64,000 nt of DNA from Sphagnum magellanicum (lineage: Eukaryota; Streptophyta; Sphagnopsida; Sphagnales; Sphagnaceae), in the NCBI GenBank assembly GCA_021904315.1, contig CM038909.1, positions 22,978,212 to 23,042,211 on the forward strand, in the 5' to 3' direction. Each line of letters begins with the position of its first letter. Positions within the stretch are counted from its first letter, which is position 1. The translations under genes and the position numbers were made by a program. Positions 47,127 to 59,710 of the stretch are shown piece after piece. The notes under the pieces are model-generated. The model did not search any database and had not been told where the DNA came from. It saw only the letters and a list, made by a program, of their open reading frames with translations.

Positions 47127-48297
47127 GATTCGTGCACATGCCTCTTTTTGCATGCATTGCATGCGTTTAGGAAATCCGCGATTCACCTATTTTCGTACAC
47201 ATAGATTTTTGTAACAAACTATAGGATTCGAAATGTCTTGGCGGCCAATTTAATGATTCATTATTAATGCTTCACAAGATGTTGGATCTGTTTTGGTCAA
47301 CGAGTGCCTCTTTGCAAGCTTCCAATCTTACGTTGCGACAGCAGACATCCAACCTATCGAATCTTGTGACTGAATTGAAGACAACTATTGGTGCTACCCA
47401 TGAAACTAGCACTTCTCCTGATCCAGCATGCGATGCACTTGTTGAAGAAGAACATAATTCCAGCCTTCTTCTTATTAAGTATGGCCTGTTTACGTTGCTG
47501 CGAGATCAAGCAGAGCGGCATATCAAGGGAACCAATTTATTAGCGATGTCCATGGCAAATCGACTCCCAACTGTTGATTTGGAAGAGGTCACTAGGGATG
47601 TTTCTTGAGTCTATGTTCAAGTTATGTACTCAATTGCTGCTATAGTTGTTGAATGTGACGCAAGAAACCGAGAGAAGACCGACGCTGCTCCTCTAGTACT
47701 GCCACTTGAAATCGCGGGACTTTCAACTATCGAGTTTATGGAGTTACTGTTTGAACAAGAGGAGAGGTTGAGGCATTCTTTTCCAGGAACTATTGTTAAG
47801 GAAGTTGTCAACAACGAGTTTGAGCAGCTTGTGCGATTAATATCCCGAGACTCAAACCTCAAGGCAGCCCTGACGAAAGGAAGCGAAAACTCTGATTTTG
47901 GGAAAGCATGGCGGCCACTCAGTAATCGTTTCCCCTACATGCTTCGCTTTGCAGCCAATTTGGCCAGCGTTATGCCTAGAACAATGACTATGGAGGTTGA
48001 TTTCTCGACCATCAACTACGAGAAGGATGATCATCGTTTTGCACTCACAAGCTTCTCTCTAGAAGGCATATTGCACTCGAGGCAGCTTGAGAAGTTGCGA
48101 CAAACCTTCAACAACTTGGCACTCCAAGAAGGGAATTAGCACCTCGTTGTCTTGTCTTCTTCCTCTTCCGCTGCTGGTTATTAGTTGTTATTAGTTGTAG
48201 AAGAAGACTGACTGCCTCTTATTATCTCTAGTAGCAGTGGTTAATAATAAGATTGGGGAAAACCTTAACCCATAGTTAATATACTAGTGCACGAATC
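47127..48297. mobile_element. Remnant of a second hAT-like transposon bounded by an 11-bp inverted repeat
   Basis: GATTCGTGCAC at 47127-47137 and GTGCACGAATC at 48287-48297 are exact inverted copies that closely bracket the transposase-derived frame. They could be remnants of terminal repeats, though the sequence does not start with the usual CAGNG and no 8-bp target duplication is visible. A further partner of the right end, CGTGCGATT, lies at about 48349. Confidence 0.45.
47267..48139 (+). pseudogene. hAT-like transposase C-terminal part, one internal TGA
   Basis: One frame runs from 47267 to TAA-free sequence ending in TAG at 48137-48139. It is broken only by TGA at 47606-47608 (VTRDVS-TGA-VYVQVMYSIAAIV), probably a former CGA. 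The C-terminal part, SDFGKAWRPLSNRFPYMLRF, then MEVDFSTINYEKDDHRFALT and FSLEGILHSRQLEKL, has the layout of a hAT dimerisation region of the type seen in a group of plant and oomycete transposases (x-V-E-x-D-F-S-x-I-x-x-E-K-D). The N-terminal zinc finger and the catalytic start are missing. The frame is better preserved than the 7.6 kb hAT copy, so either it is younger or the gene was kept for a time. It is unrelated in detail to the element at 150-7756. Confidence 0.65.
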
Positions 48298-48359
48298 GCA
48301 CGCCTTTAGGGGCAGTAGGTGCTCGAAAAAACATTGGAATCGTACATTCGTGCGATTTC

Positions 48360-49890
48360 CGAACTTAAGGAGGCTTGCTCATAATGACTAAATACTTGGT
48401 ACTCATAAAACAAATTTCAAATCAAATTTTTTTGTTCTTTCAAGTTTTGGAATGTATTCATGTGAGGATTCTTGGTAGTAGCCACCAACTTCAAAAAGGA
48501 TTCCAATGTTGATCTCATAAATAGGTTTTGAAAATTAGTCCTAGCTTCTTACTCACCTGTGATTCCTACCACTTTCATTATTGAAGGCCCAAGTGCAAGT
48601 CATTAGGTTTGCATTTAACCCACTAAAGACCCAATGCATGCATTTAATTGGTCCAAACTTCACCCAAATTTATGTGAAAACTCCCAATTGAAAAACCATT
48701 TGAGAGCTCTCACAAAGCCCCTGTACACCTCCAAAATGAAAATTGAAGAATACATAGATTTTGATAACTCACATCCAATGTTTTTTTGTGGCAAATTTTT
48801 GGCATTAATTGCCAACATAAAAAATAGGCATGTTAAGTGCCCAAAGACATGTTTGGAAAAAATTGCACAAAGTCGTCATATTTAAACATTAGATCCTAAC
48901 TTGTTGCTTAACCATAGAGAGTTTCCTAACATTCAACTTACCTCTTTAACATGTAGCTAGATTTGGGTACTTGACCTCTTGTGGATGGTGGCCTACCCAC
49001 CCATCTCATAAAATTGAATAAAAAACCTTCCCCACATCCATTTGAAGTTTTAAAGAAATGATTATTTGCATATTTAGCATTTAGGGTTAACATATTTCAA
49101 GAACAAGGTCATGGATGTTTGGTTTGTTTTCATTTCATGAAGGACAAAATGTTAAAATTTCCCTTCTAGGCTTTTGGGTAGCTTGCACTTGGCGTGCAAG
49201 CCCTTGCAACATGCACCTCAAATCCTAGAAGGGTTTAAAGATAGACCCTCTCCCTATGTAAAGAAACAAAATTTTTTTTTTTCACCTTTTATATTTTGCT
49301 ATATTTTGGGCTCTTTTGGTTTTCTTTTTGTTTGTTCTGCAATTCTAAAAGCTCTAGCACGTTTCATGTATTGCACTATCTTAAAATATCAATTGTTTGT
49401 ATGGTCTTCAAAAGTAAAAGAGAAAAATTAATTCAAAAAGACAATAGAAAAAAATACCTTCCCAATTAAAGAAGCCACTCACTAGGCTTTCAAACAACAT
49501 ATGGAATAGCGGGCATGATTTGGAAGGTACTCTGTAATCGTCTACCACATAATCACCTTAAATATATAGTGGGAAAATAATTCCCTGTTTTTTGCATATA
49601 GTAGAAGGCTCCCAAATTGGCCTTTCTGGATTTAAGATTTTAGCATGCTACTAAACAGCCTCATGCTAAAACCTCAAATTGTAAGGGCCTAGTTTGGGAG
49701 CCTTCATGTGTGTGAAGCTTACAAAACCTTTCAACAAAGCTTTTTGTGGAAAGTACAAGGTTACGTCTTGCCCCCAGCTTACAGAATCTCTTCTTTTTTT
49801 TCAGAAAAATGAAGCCATGTTAATAGATGGTCACAACTAGTGCTCCATCTTAAATTTTTAAAATCACCGCAACCATTGATTGCTTTTAAC
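48360..49890. other. Intergenic sequence, nothing recognised
   Basis: AT-rich. The longest frames (48634-48885, 49174-49431) lack any family features. Confidence 0.45.
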
Positions 49891-51600
49891 ATTGGAACTG
49901 ATTGATAAATAATTGATAAATTCTTTTGTTAAATGTAACATGTTTGAACTTGCATTTTTTTTGTTTTTACAGTAAAAAGGTGAAGCCCCTTTTTTATAAT
50001 GAAATCTCAAGAAAAAGAACTTTTTTATGAAGTGTCAAGAAAATCGAATGAAATATGATTTCTTGAATTGTTATGTAATGAAAACATCGATCATTAGTCA
50101 TTGAGCCATCACAAAAAAGGTTGACAATGGGATGGTAAAGATGAACTTGTGGCCTTCAACACAGGTATCTTTTAATATCGTGACCTTTGCTCATGTGCAT
50201 TGACAAGGCAATGTCTATTTCTATTCTTTTAGTCATTTCCTAAGACATGTAGGGAAGAAACTAAAGACCACAATATGCCACCAATTGTTACATTTGGTGG
50301 GGGAAAATAGTGAACAATAATGAAAAAGTACATGACTAAGCATTTTGTAAATATCAACAAATAGTGCAAATTTGATTGAAGAACTTACAATATTAGAAAA
50401 CATTCTTTCTTTTGCATTCAAGGAAGCTTTGCCATTAAGAAACAATTACTAGATCGCAATTTCTATCTTTCAATGTTTCTTACAAAAAAAGAATTTTCAA
50501 ATAATTGAAAGTAGTTATGGTTTAATTTTCTTAATGCTAGTTTCAATTGTATTTTATATTTTGGCAGATGTCCATGCCATGAAGTAGTAAACACTAAAGC
50601 ACACAATCATTGCACAACACTACAAAAAAATCCTTAAACACACAGAATAGTAAAACAATAAATTGAAAGGATGGAAATAAGCAAAAAAACTTGGACATAT
50701 TTGCCTTAAATCATAGCAAGGTCAAACACACCAAGGCAAACTAAAGGACCAAAATATTGAACAATGACAAATATTTGGCATGGAGCATTCCCAAGATAAA
50801 GGGTAATGTTTTTTATTTCATTTTTGTGATGTGGCATGGGTGGTGACAACCATCCCCATAGAGATTTAGCATGAGTGGTGATGATACCACATAAGATTTA
50901 ACTTTAATGGTGACAAAATTTGAGAAACTTGTCAAAACAATGCAAAATTGGCAAAAACAAACTATCCTAAACAATAGAAATCTAACTCAAAATGACTTTG
51001 TCATTGGATGCAACTTGACACCTTAAACCTCATTCAAGAACAACATTTGGCAACTTGGAGCTTGAAACTCGTGTTGTGATGATTGCAGCTCCTGAACAAT
51101 TTTTTTTTGCCAAAATTCACCATAACAAAAACACCGATGAGGAGCCTAAAAGTGAATGTGGACTTACATTTTTGAGATTGCCCCCAACTTTGGGCTTTGC
51201 CCATCATAAAATATGACAATACAAGGAGAAGGTTATCCCTACTCCCAAATCAGAGGCATAGATGGGAAGTGAAGGAATATCACACCTATTCCTTAATAGT
51301 GGGAATGATGGAGAGGAGTATGTAATATCCATCCTATTTTTTAAAGGGGATATTTAGAGATATAAGGTGCCCTTCAAATGTATACTAAGAAAGTTCTCTT
51401 AGTGATGTTACAAGTTTTTAATAGGTCCTCCTATTTATGAAGTTAACATTTTGTCTATGTTCACACATGATTGTATTATATAAGAAAGGTTTTGTGTATA
51501 TCCCCTATTTGCCCATAGCCTTCGGTAAACCAACACTTTAGGATTCAACCCAAGACATTTTAGGATTCTTCTAAATATTATACATGTCCCATCCCTAAGT

Positions 51601-52814
51601 ACCCTAGGGTACATTTAAGATAGGTTACCCAAAAAGGATTCACACATGAAAAAATCTTAGATATATGCAATTTTCAAGTATCATATGGATTGAAAATTTT
51701 GTCCATTTGTACCAAATTTCACATGTTTCTTGAAGAATACATTCAAATGGCATGAATGACATAAAAAATCAAATATTTGATTAGAAAATGATGTTCATTT
51801 TTGTTTCAAAACATAAAAATTCAAAAATTTAACATGACAACATATATATTTTAAAAACATGAAAGCACTAGTAAAAACAATTGCATTCTTAATCTTTTGG
51901 ACTCATGTAATATATGAAGGTCATATTTACTTATTTAATATACTAAAAAACTTTGTGAATCAATATTTACAATAAAAGATTTCAAAATGTCAAATTGTTT
52001 TTGAAGAATATGGGTCACAAGGTTACATATTACTAAATTTGATAATTTTATGGTTTTGGAGGGCACAAATAACTTCTCATTGTTAATGTTAAAGCCCATA
52101 ATGAAAATAAGGTAAAATATCCAACATTCTAAATAAAAATGAAAAATGAATTCCAAAAAGAAATTTAAATGAAAATTTAGGACTTCTTGCAAGTCCTAAA
52201 AGTTGTTCCTAATAGGGTAACCCAATTTTGAATGTACCCTTTAAAATCTTTGACACTAATTATATTATTTTAAAAAATTAATTTTCAAATTTACTTTTTC
52301 AAATAAAAAATTGTAAGAAAGAAAATACAAAATCTTCTGGAATATTCAAAAGTATTTATTCCTAACATGAAATATTCAAAATTATTTAATTATTCTACAA
52401 GCATATGTTGAAGTTTACTTTATACTACATTAATTTAATGTATTTAAGCAACCTTGAAAATATTATGAATCTATTAAATCATGTGTGCTTTCCACATCCC
52501 ATAAATATGTTATAAGGGTTGCAATTTTCTTTTATTGTGTGTTATTATTTAAATTAAATGCATGTTAAGATGAATGACTTGTTGGCATAAATGGTTTTAT
52601 AAAAAGGAAAAAGGAAGTAAAAGAAGGAAATAAAAAAAAGAAAAAGAACAAAAATTGATTTAGTTTATGAATAATACACAAATGCTTGTAAATTGGATGT
52701 AAATTAAAATGAGAAAGACTTTTTAAACCATACAAATTAATCACATTTTTTTTTAATTATAAAAATTTCCCCATTTTAAACATGTGTTTAAAGTTTGGCT
52801 ATTGATTTCAAATT
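51601..52814. other. Very AT-rich spacer up to the right-arm boundary
   Basis: No coding frame or repeat unit recognised. Confidence 0.5.
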
Positions 52815-55800
52815 TAATACTGTATCATTTATGTTTTGAAACACGAATATCAAATTATAATTAAATATGCTTGACTTACACATCATGATTGCAAATTGTT
52901 TTAGATGTTTTGAATTTCAACATTTTATTTCATATGAAAGAAACAATGTGTTTTGGTTAATGGTTTTTTTCTTCAAATCTTATAGGGCGAAAGCATGATA
53001 TTTTATACAAAAAAAGTTGACAAAAAATATCAAGTTTAAAAAGAAACAATTTTTTCATGAAAACACAAAAAAGTAGATTCAATTTTTACTTAAATTTCAT
53101 TTCGAAACTATGGTGCTTTCCATTAAGTTTGAATTAGAATGAATACAAAATTTGAAAAACTTTAGAACAATAAAAGTAACGAACAAGTATTTTTGAATTT
53201 GATTGGCCAATATGGTGTTCAAAAATACATTTTCATTAAAAAATTTAATGAAATAGTTTTGTGTGAACTTATAACATAAAAATCATTGTATATTCAAAGG
53301 AATGAAAATATATAAATCTTACTTTCTCTTTGGTGAAAAATACTTGACACATATTTGAAACAAATGTTACATTGTAAAAAGTGAGCTTCAAAAGTCACTT
53401 ACATTAAAAAAAGTCTACTTGAAACTTACTTTTACAATGTGAAGTAAAAAATAAATTCATAATAGTGAAGAAGTATCTTGTTTTTCATCATTTAAGTAAA
53501 AATATTAAATGTATAATAATTTTATGATGGGTTTTAGTCTTACTTCTTGTTCGTTTGACAAGTAGACTACCAAGGTAATTGAATTGTGTACTTTCCAATG
53601 CTTTCACCTTATATAGTATTGTCACTAGCAACCATTTGAATTGTCAATAGCAACCATTTGAATTGTCAAAAATGATTTAGCAATAAATGGCAACCATTTT
53701 CCAAAACATGTTTCTGGAAAAACCATTTTATAGTCTAGCTACCTATAATAGTAATGAAACAAAAAAAATCTAGCTACATGATCCAACAGATCTACTCTTT
53801 TGATAGTTAAAAAAAAAAGAAATCTTCTGATAAAATATTTTCTTTTGTCAAAACACTTTGCAGTAGTGTGAAATTTCACAAAAACAAAATTGGTCTTTAT
53901 GTATTTTAAACCATTAAACCACATTCTATCTCCACACATTCCTTAATGAATTTGATATTGATTAATTTTCATAATGTTCATAACTCTAACAAATGGTAAC
54001 ACTCAATTTAACATGATAATAGTTTTAAATTAGTATTGAGAATAAAAAATTACAAATAAACTAAGATGAGATTCCATTATAATTATATTTTAAAAATGAA
54101 TCACTGAAATTTTTTATAATTAATATTTTTATATTTAATTTAATATTATTTTGAGAATTTAAAATAACGTAATAAATTTACATTAATCATATTTTATTGA
54201 TTAAATCAGATATAAAAACATAATCAATTAAATTTTAGCATCGAATTTCTTTTGTAATATTTTATAAAAAACCACATTACATAAACAAACTTGAACACAA
54301 TTACTTTCATTCTTTAAAAAAAAATAAAGAATTTATTGAAATAATATGAAACATTAACACATTGTGATAGTGAAGAAATATTTTTATCTTTGAAGATCAT
54401 CAAACTAAAAAAGTTTAATGTTTCACAATCTTATGTATGATGGATTTGTTATTGTTTTACATCCAACCTTGGTCCAAGGTAATTTCATTGTCTACCTAAT
54501 TCATTGTGCTTCCACCCACAAATAATTTACAAGTTTTCAAATTATGTGTACTCCTCATGTAAATCTTTGAAATCTTTGTCAAGCTCAAAAGTATTCATTT
54601 GTTTTATGTAAACAAAATATGAAACAAAAACAACATTCAACATTACACAAAGGATTTCAAAGGGATTGAAAATGGACATGTGTATAATAGTGTGTTGAAT
54701 ATATTGTCATAACATGTAAATGTGATGAGTTTGTTACAAACTTGGTTTGTGATTTTGAAGCAAAGTTTGATTCCCTATTGTAATATGTTGTACTTATTGT
54801 TTGCATTGGTCAAAGGTGCAACATTTACATTTATAAAAGGTGAACTACTATTGGCCAATCTGAATTTGATAACTTGATTGCACATGTATATGAAGAAACT
54901 ATGGAAAAATAATATTTATATTTAATTCTGAATATGAAAATTTTAAACTTAGAACTAATTATGTAGTGAAATTTCGATGCCACATGTAATTCTCTCCTAC
55001 ATCATTAGAATCAATCTTAGTGACCGTTTTCACTAGTCCATATATATAAGTTGGTCTTCATTTACTAGGTGTATGGACATTTTCCATACAATGGATCCAT
55101 TCCCCTTTCACCCAATGTCAGAGGATTGCATTATGATACAAGCCACATCCCCCAGTAATGTTTATGTTCAATTTAATAAAAAAAATTATATGGTTGCAAT
55201 TCTTGTTTTATTTTCCTCGCTATGAATGTTGCCTTTTCCCGATTGAATCATCTGAACTCTCAATCCATGAACACAAACATAGGGAAATTGCTTATTCACC
55301 TTTTATTATTGGTGGGCCCTAGTTTTTCTTCTCCTACAACATTTTATGGTGAAGCCAAATCAATCACATGCCAAAACTTGGGCAACAATTTTTATTTTTA
55401 TTTTTTCCTTCAATTTTTTACATTGTATATTTATGAGATACAACTTGACCGACAACTATTCATTTCCTATTAAACTTATAATTTAGAACAGTCAAATCAA
55501 TTTGCATGTTATCAATTTCTGTGAGGTTATGCGAATAATCAAAGGCAATCTAATAAATTTAGTGAAATCCAATCTCGGAGGGTTGAATTTGTATATTAAA
55601 TTATCACCACAAATGATGAACATTATCTTCAAGTTACAAACTATATATCCTTTTTATGTTTAACAAATGAACCCAAATTTCATGAATCTTAAAACTTGTT
55701 TATGCACATTAGTTCAATCATGAAACACTCAAATTGAAGGCAAATTGAGAATATAGAAAATACCACATGGACGACAAATTTGTAAAAATCATAAGTATTC

Positions 55801-57113
55801 AAGAACTTAAATTCTTTTTTCTTTGACCCTTTTCCATTAGGAAGATTAAATATCAATTTCATACTAAAATGTCAAGACCATATGTGATATTGGCTCCATC
55901 TCTACCACTTCTACAGTCCACCTTTCCAAATCTAAGGCACTTGTCTTGATTTAGTTTCAAGAGGTTTCATTGATGAAAACCCAATGATATGATGTTGTAC
56001 ATGTAAGAATGTAAAACATAGTTTGTCATTAACAAATGAGATGCTAATGGTCTAACTTCAACCTTGTGCCAAATTCCAATGAGGAACCAAGATGGTTACA
56101 AAATTCCCTCCAAGCCTCCATCCTATGAGTATTGGTGCATTAATAATACATTTATGATTAAAAGTTAATAGTCTTGAGTTCAGACCTGTGGGCCCAAGTT
56201 GCTGATCAGAGGACAGGAGATGACCCTTATTCACACAAACCGATGGAATATCATTTGCTATTTTGCCAAGTGGACTCTTCTTAGTTTGTTATTTTGCCAA
56301 TTTGACATTTCATATTTCGCCAAAATGCTAAGTCCCCCTACCCCCAATGATCTTTAGGCATTTGGCAAACTATAAAAGTAATTTGGAGCAGTTTGAAGAG
56401 CATTTGAACAGTCTGGAAGATGATGTCCACTTGGCGAGTTGGCAATGAAGCATTGGTGTTGTGAAGTTGATAATTCAACTGTGTCAACTTGGTGAACAGC
56501 AAAATGAACTTGGCAAAGTGGTACTGTTGATGTGGACTCAATTTGTATTGGCAAAATAGGAAGCATGACAAAATAGTAAAATTTTAAAAATCAACTTGGC
56601 AACATAGCAGATCAATTGGTATTCCATACATACCAGTTTGGAGAGGAACTGTTACTAAGTGCCCATTATATTGAAGGATTCATTTTATGTATAATCAAAT
56701 TTTGCATTATTGTCCTTCATGTTGGAAAAACACTTCTTTTTCGCTATGAACTCATTAGAAGGATTACAACCTCTTTAAAGGTCAATATGCCTTTAGTTTT
56801 ATGCCTTGGAGGTGTCCCTGTCAATCCTATGAACCGTACAGATGCTCTTTGGTTTGTTTGGTAAGTTGCCGAAAATACAGTTTTCCATTAACCAATACAA
56901 AAATGAACTCTATACTTGCAATGATTATTATGATATACAATTGATGATCCATTAATCTGACATTTTAATTGTCCATCCAGACATCTTACAATGTCAACTT
57001 CTGTACATGATATTGCCTAGAGTGAACCAGGCAGGATGCAAAATATACCTTCAACAAGCTCTGTCTGGGCTTGTCCTTTGTGCTTTACACAGATATGCAC
57101 AATTTTAGAAAAT
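52815..57113. other. Right-arm inner part, no genes seen
   Basis: Reverse complement of 15684-19885. Frames such as 56616-56864 are not maintained in the left copy. Nothing coding supported. Confidence 0.55.
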
Positions 57114-57139
57114 GGCACAGTTCTAGTCGTAACTGTGCC
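57114..57139. repeat. Intact palindrome that is the LINE's empty target site
   Basis: GGCACAGTT and AACTGTGCC are perfect 9-base inverted copies around the 8-base centre CTAGTCGT. In the left arm the LINE sits exactly at the stem/loop border. Confidence 0.92.
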
Positions 57140-57458
57140 AGGTAGAACAATTTTCATTTTTTTTTCTGCTTTGGATATTCTGCTGTTCCACACCAATTTC
57201 GAACTCATCACTTCCTAGGAGACAATGAAGTGGATGTTCTGCTGTCCCACACCAATTTACAACCCATCACTTCTTAGGAGACGATGAAAGGACTTCCAAC
57301 AGCATAGTTTTGAGCAGTTAGCGAGTTAGTGAGATGAGTGCTGCTTTTTAATTTAAACTAAAACTGTGGTCAAATTATTCAAACCCTTTAACAAAACACT
57401 GCAGCTCCACCTAGTGTGTGGCACTGATGCCTGAACAAAGGTCATTGGGAGGTTTTTT

Positions 57459-57596
57459 TTAGTGTTCAGTTGTTACTCAATTTGGTTGGTGAGAATTGTC
57501 AATTTGGATTACTTGAAAGTGGCTTTGAAATCAAATTCAGTTTTGGAATCTGAATTAAAACTGGAATTGGAATTTTCGAATTTTGGGGGGGGAGGG

Positions 57597-57634
<38 letters not shown>

Positions 57635-57882
57635 AACTGTGGTCAAGATTTTTGGGTTAACTGACAATTAGACACTGATTTCAGACTAAGTTACTCTGAC
57701 TGGAATTGAGTCTAATTTCCAGAACTGGAGCAAGAATCTGAACCTAATTTTTTTGTTTCTCTGGAACTAGACCAGAATGGAACCCAAGGTTCCATTTTTT
57801 TTGTGAAACCAGAACTATTATTTTATGAAAAAAAACCTAAACTGAAGGTTCATCCATAAAACGCAAGAATCTCCCATCACTG
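57459..57882. mobile_element. Short non-autonomous hAT-type element (right-arm copy)
   Basis: Reverse-complement copy of 10787-11199. Its TAGTG end is at 57459 and its CACTG end at 57882, followed by GTATTTAA (57883-57890), the better-preserved target duplication. It contains the long G run. Confidence 0.78.
57585..57633. repeat. G-run expansion, 36 consecutive G
   Basis: GGGGGGGG-A-GGG-C is followed by 36 uninterrupted G (57598-57633). The left-arm counterpart (11046-11061) is only CCCC-G-CCCCCC-G-CCCC on plus. This is either a true expansion able to form G-quadruplexes or a sequencing/assembly artefact. Confidence 0.85.
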
Positions 57883-57890
57883 GTATTTAA

Positions 57891-59439
57891 TGTCCACTGT
57901 GAACTAGCACCTTCCAGCACCCAATCCACTAGCCCGCTCCATACAACTCAGTTGTGAATGACCTTCACCTGAATTAATCTTGGGTTTCACCTTGGTCACC
58001 CACTTAATAAGAAAAAGATGATATATGTGTATGTAAATAGGTAAGAAAATAAGTGATTATTAGGGAAGAATATGGTTTGTACATAGACAAGGGCAGTTTT
58101 TACTACCTATCCACTAACGACCTTCTTGGAGGTTAGAAAAAATCAACTGAGCTAACCACCACAGTTAGCTAGGGAACGGAAACTCAACAGAAAACCATTT
58201 CCTGACCACTCACCATCCATCCTTCCTGGTGCGCTGGTGGGTGCTGGTTCAGTCTGGCCCATGAAAACAGAGCGCAAGTACACAGATGAATGCCATGTTC
58301 TACCATCCATAGCCTTGAACCAGAAGCTATCTTCAGGACCAAAGGTGGAGCACTTATTAGAAACAGGACGGCTCTTAATCACTGCACAAGGGTGAGTGGA
58401 GGAACCCCAGATTTGGTTTGGAAGAAGTTGGCCTGACTAGTGGACAGTTTTCACCCTCTATCTAGAAAACAAACACCAGTCTAGGATGCCACACAGTACA
58501 TATGGTAGGTATTTTTTTTATAGAAAAGAGTTCTCTTACTTTTCCACCAGAATCGTCGGTGAGACAATTGTCTTTTTCTGGATTCTGAATATCCTTGTTT
58601 ACAACATGTCAAATACATGCGATACAAAAGCAATATGGAACTCAACAGAACTTCCCTTGTCTTCTTGTTTATATGGGATAAAGTTGGGCAGGTTTACATC
58701 AATACAGAACTTGGGCACCTTACACTGGCTTTCCTGGGTAGGACAGCCAATATCCTCCTTCCTCCACACTTAGTGCAGTTGCTGTCCCTAGTATTGTAAA
58801 TGAAAGATGCCGGACATGTGCACTGCAGGCTTCTGGGGTTAGGTGGAATGAGACCCTTCCATTGTATGTGAGAATGGTGAGTGAGTGAGGGCCAAAATTT
58901 CTCTAAAAAATTTGGCCTACATCATCAACCGACAGTGGTGGAGTGGTCCCCTTCTATTAGTGCTTTAAAATATTGAGCGATTACCACAAAATCTCCAAAA
59001 GAAAAGATTATATTCTTGACTTCTGTCATCGAGTGAGGGTGGCAGCCATGTGGGCTTGCTGCATTCCTTGGTGAAATGGGCCCAATTCTATAGAACATGA
59101 AAGTCATAAACCAGCACCACAAGATTTCTACAAGATAAAATTATTTTTAAAATCATTCTGAATATTTTGTACCTTAATAATAATAAAACACATTACATCA
59201 ATTAAAAGATAACCTTTTTACTCCACATATTCCAAGAATCGTGGAATCCAAACACTAAATTTGAAGTTTAATTTTACTTAGGGTTGAGAAACATGATTGA
59301 ATGTTGACTGTCACATAATTGTGCTACAATACGATTGCATGTTCTAGTTTCTTAGAGGAGCTCCACTGGCAGAAGAAAAGTGGCCTATATACATAATCTG
59401 ATTCTTTCTGAATCGGTAAAAGGTGCACACAAGTCAGTG
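57891..59439. other. Right-arm sequence without supported genes
   Basis: Reverse complement of 9272-10786. It contains the 76-codon frame 58152-58382 (minus) and the 95-codon frame 58486-58773 (plus) discussed with the left arm; neither shows protein-level constraint. Confidence 0.55.
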
Positions 59440-59710
59440 CTTGTAAATCTGATTCTTGTAAATCGGTGAACAGTGCACAAGAATAAAGGTTTGTAAATCG
59501 GTACACGTGCACAAGAATCAAGGTTTCTAAATCGGTAAACGTGCACAAGAATCGAGGTTTGTAAATCGGTGAACAGTACACAAGAATCGAGGTTTGTAAA
59601 TCGGTAAACGTGCACAAGAATCGAGGTTTGTAAATCGGTGAACAGTACACAAGAATCGAGGTTTGTAAATCGGTAAACATGCACAAGAATCATTGCTTGT
59701 AAAAGGCATT
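59440..59710. repeat. 34/35-bp minisatellite, seven clear units (right arm), with higher-order pairing
   Basis: The GTGCACAAGAATC / GTACACAAGAATC landmark recurs at 59475, 59509, 59543, 59578, 59612, 59647 and 59681, spacings 34, 34, 35, 34, 35, 34. From 59543 a 34-bp GTAAACGTGC unit alternates with a 35-bp GTGAACAGTAC unit, giving a 69-bp higher-order unit repeated at least twice. The left arm has only four unpaired units. Confidence 0.88.

Larger units (their letters stand above)
45880..51600. repeat. Long dispersed repeat, copy B (direct orientation with 24640-29340)
   Basis: Matches copy A in blocks: 45880-45990, 46150-46560 and 49890-51600. Between the second and third blocks it holds the hAT-like remnant (47127-48297) and unmatched AT-rich sequence (48360-49890). 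It lacks the 1.1 kb segment of copy A. Confidence 0.72.

Noticed and set aside
10787..57882. The short hAT-type elements as two independent insertions
   Set aside because: They sit at the same place in both arms with the same target duplication, so they are one insertion copied by the inverted duplication.
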